Shown: in pieces, positions 62,806-64,000 of the stretch
How positions within the stretch are numbered: position 1 is the first letter of the stretch
How the letters are laid out: every line of letters begins with the position of its first letter
Assembly: GCF_003014735.1 (NCBI RefSeq)
Contig: NZ_PYAX01000015.1
Location: 109,141 to 173,140 of the forward strand
Direction of reading: 5' to 3'
Length of the DNA: 64,000 nucleotides
Source: Saccharothrix carnea
Lineage (GTDB): Bacteria; Actinomycetota; Actinomycetes; Mycobacteriales; Pseudonocardiaceae
The notes under the pieces: model-generated
Seen by the model: the letters and a program-made list of their open reading frames with translations, nothing else
What the model was told of the DNA's origin: nothing
Databases searched by the model: none
Made by a program: the position numbers and the translations under genes

Positions 62806-63324
62806 ATGCCCAGGGATCGCTTCGCCGCCATGGCCTGCTCCGTGGCCCGCACCGCGAACATCGTCGCCGACCCGTGGACCCTGGTCGTCCTGCGCGACCT
62901 GTTCCTCGGCCTGACCCGCTTCGACCAGTTCACCGACGACCTGGGCATCGCGACCAACACCCTGACCGACCGCCTCACCACGCTCGTGGACGCCGGCCTG
63001 GTCGAGCGCCGGCCGTACCGGGAACGCCCCGTCCGCCACGAGTACCACCTGACCGAGGCGGGCAAGGACCTCTACGGCGTGGTCGTCAGCCTCCTGGCTT
63101 GGGGAGATCGCCACCTGGCCCCGGACGGCGCACCGCTGCGCCTGCGGCACACCACCTGCGACCACGAGACCACCCCGGTGGTCAGCTGCTCGCACTGCGG
63201 CGGGGAACTGCACGCGGACGACGTCGTGCCGCTCCCCGGTCCGGGCGGTCGCGCCGCGCCGGGTACCCGTGTGATCGCGGAACTGCTCACGAGCCGTCGT
63301 GGTGTCGGTCGATCGACCGATTGA
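62806..63324 (+). CDS. HxlR-family transcriptional regulator
   Basis: Winged-helix regulator of 172 residues; ATG 62806. The HxlR domain is plain: MACSVARTANIVADPWTLVVLRDLFLGLTRFDQFTDDLGIATNTLTDRLTTLVDAGLVERRPYRERPVRHEYHLTEAGKDL, with the conserved early Cys (ACSVART) sometimes used for aldehyde or redox sensing. The C-terminal extension has a short Cys/His group (TTCDHETTPVVSCSHCGGEL) that may bind zinc. It sits divergent to the SnoaL/hydrolase operon and very likely binds the two TTGC-N5-GCAA sites between them. Confidence 0.9.
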   Translation: MPRDRFAAMACSVARTANIVADPWTLVVLRDLFLGLTRFDQFTDDLGIATNTLTDRLTTLVDAGLVERRPYRERPVRHEYHLTEAGKDLYGVVVSLLAWGDRHLAPDGAPLRLRHTTCDHETTPVVSCSHCGGELHADDVVPLPGPGGRAAPGTRVIAELLTSRRGVGRSTD

Positions 63325-63386
63325 CGGTGCCGAAGATCCTGTGCAGGTTGGTGGCCTCACAAGATCAGCACGGAAGCGGTGGGCAC

Positions 63387-63842
63387 ATGAGCACGACGCT
63401 GGCCTTCACCCTGGTCACCCCTGAGGAACTGGACCGGGCGATCAAGGAACCGGAGTGGGCGCTGGAGCGGGTGCAGGACGGGGACGCGCTGTCGTGCTTC
63501 CTGGAGAAGTCCTGGGCGGGCATCCAGTTCCTGTTGGACGCGGCCGAGGTGGACGTCGAGCTGCACGAGGACGGCTTCATCATCGACGACGAGGCCATCC
63601 TGTCGGGGTGGAGCGACAGCATGGTCGCCGATGCCGCCAAAGCGCTGAGCGCGGTGCCGTTCGAGGTGTTGGCCGGCCACTACGACCCGCGGAAGCTGAG
63701 CGAGGCGGAGGTCTACCCCTTCAGGCACCTCTGGGACGGCGACGACATCGAGTACCTGCGGGAGAACTACGTGGACCTCGTGGAGTTCTTCCAGGAGACG
63801 GCGGCGTCGGGCGGCGCGCTGATCCGGGAAATCAGCTTCTGA
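63387..63842 (+). CDS. DUF1877-family protein
   Basis: Small acidic protein of 151 residues matching the DUF1877 family: LVTPEELDRAIKEPEWALERV, SCFLEKSWAGIQFLLD, and VPFEVLAGHYDPRKLSEAEVYP with YLRENYVDLVEFFQETAASG. Family members are single-domain proteins of unknown function, often next to toxin or immunity genes. The ATG follows a GGTGGG that is only moderate. It is separated from the HxlR gene by 62 bases and may be read from it. Confidence 0.82.
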   Translation: MSTTLAFTLVTPEELDRAIKEPEWALERVQDGDALSCFLEKSWAGIQFLLDAAEVDVELHEDGFIIDDEAILSGWSDSMVADAAKALSAVPFEVLAGHYDPRKLSEAEVYPFRHLWDGDDIEYLRENYVDLVEFFQETAASGGALIREISF

Positions 63843-63905
63843 TCCCGCCCGACCCCGCTGTCGCGGTGGGCTCCGCCCGTCCACCGCAGACCTCGACAGC
63901 TGCCG

Positions 63906-64000
63906 CTAGCAGGTGCCGTTCGACACCGGCATGCCCTTGTTGGCGCCCGCCGTGCGGCTCACGACGCTCGGCACGCAGCTGGCCTGGTCGAGCGTGTAGC
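63906..64000 (-). CDS. C-terminus of an unidentified protein (partial, 5' end off the window)
   Basis: On the minus strand the last 31 codons of a gene end at TAG 63908-63906: YTLDQASCVPSVVSRTAGAN and so on to NGTC. Two Cys, one at the very end, suggest a disulfide in a secreted protein. Too short to assign. Confidence 0.5.
   Translation of the reverse strand, partial: YTLDQASCVPSVVSRTAGANKGMPVSNGTC

Noticed and set aside
1..64000. tRNA, rRNA, insertion sequences, phage attachment sites, replication origin
   Set aside because: No cloverleaf-type sequence, transposase motif, terminal inverted repeats with target duplication, or DnaA-box cluster was recognised on either strand. Without a scanning tool a small RNA gene could still be missed.

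Overview
The window is very GC-rich (most third codon positions are G or C). It has frequent GTG/TTG starts, ATGA/GTGA-coupled genes, long secreted multidomain enzymes and many STAND, kinase and CHAT signalling proteins. This fits a filamentous actinomycete, and my best guess is Pseudonocardiales (Saccharothrix/Lentzea/Actinosynnema type). The guess rests on gene style, not on a marker gene. I see no rRNA, tRNA, CRISPR array or intact insertion sequence.

Layout. 1-2.8 kb: a zinc-import locus. A truncated substrate-binding protein on the minus strand diverges, across two Zur-like boxes, from two surface proteins that carry the same HxHxNWAF domain. 2.9-6.3 kb: a SpoOM-like protein and two CNNM/CBS membrane proteins. 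6.5-9.4 kb: small regulators (MerR, MarR) with enzyme or binding-protein targets; the MarR gene and its oxidoreductase share two copies of a perfect palindrome. 9.5-13.2 kb: a CHAT protease-like protein overlapping an unknown partner. 13.4-18.7 kb: two secreted multidomain proteins (an alpha/beta hydrolase with a long C-terminal region; a ricin-lectin/FnIII/sugar dehydrogenase). LacI/CebR-type operators and a 30-codon ORF with a strong ribosome site lie between them. 19.3-26.1 kb: a complete respiratory nitrate reductase operon, narGHJI. 26.1-30.3 kb: a DUF5995 protein, a methyltransferase, and an XRE-cupin regulator divergent from a 14-TM drug exporter. 30.3-32.9 kb: a LacI regulator divergent from a GH26 mannanase with a CBM2.

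From 33 to 61 kb the window becomes a dense block of conflict and signalling genes. These are trypsin-nSTAND-WD40, a TROVE/Ro60-like vWA protein with a coupled unknown partner, a subtilase remnant, kinase-nSTAND-WD40, and a HelR-type RNA polymerase-recycling ATPase. They continue with a divergent cluster of TPR-CHAT, four-TM protein and Cys-rich protein, then an MMPL transporter. A repeat-bearing MoxR ATPase with a degenerate vWA-like partner lies divergent to a second giant TPR-CHAT protein. The last 3 kb hold an alpha/beta hydrolase and a SnoaL-like protein facing an HxlR regulator across two matching operators, a DUF1877 protein, and the C-terminus of an unidentified gene.

The most promising candidates for undescribed systems are the CHAT/TM/Cys-rich cluster (46.6-51.7 kb), the MoxR/degenerate-vWA/TPR-CHAT divergon (54.0-61.4 kb) and the TROVE-like pair (37.1-39.7 kb). 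All family calls come from reading the sequence by eye; no search was run.
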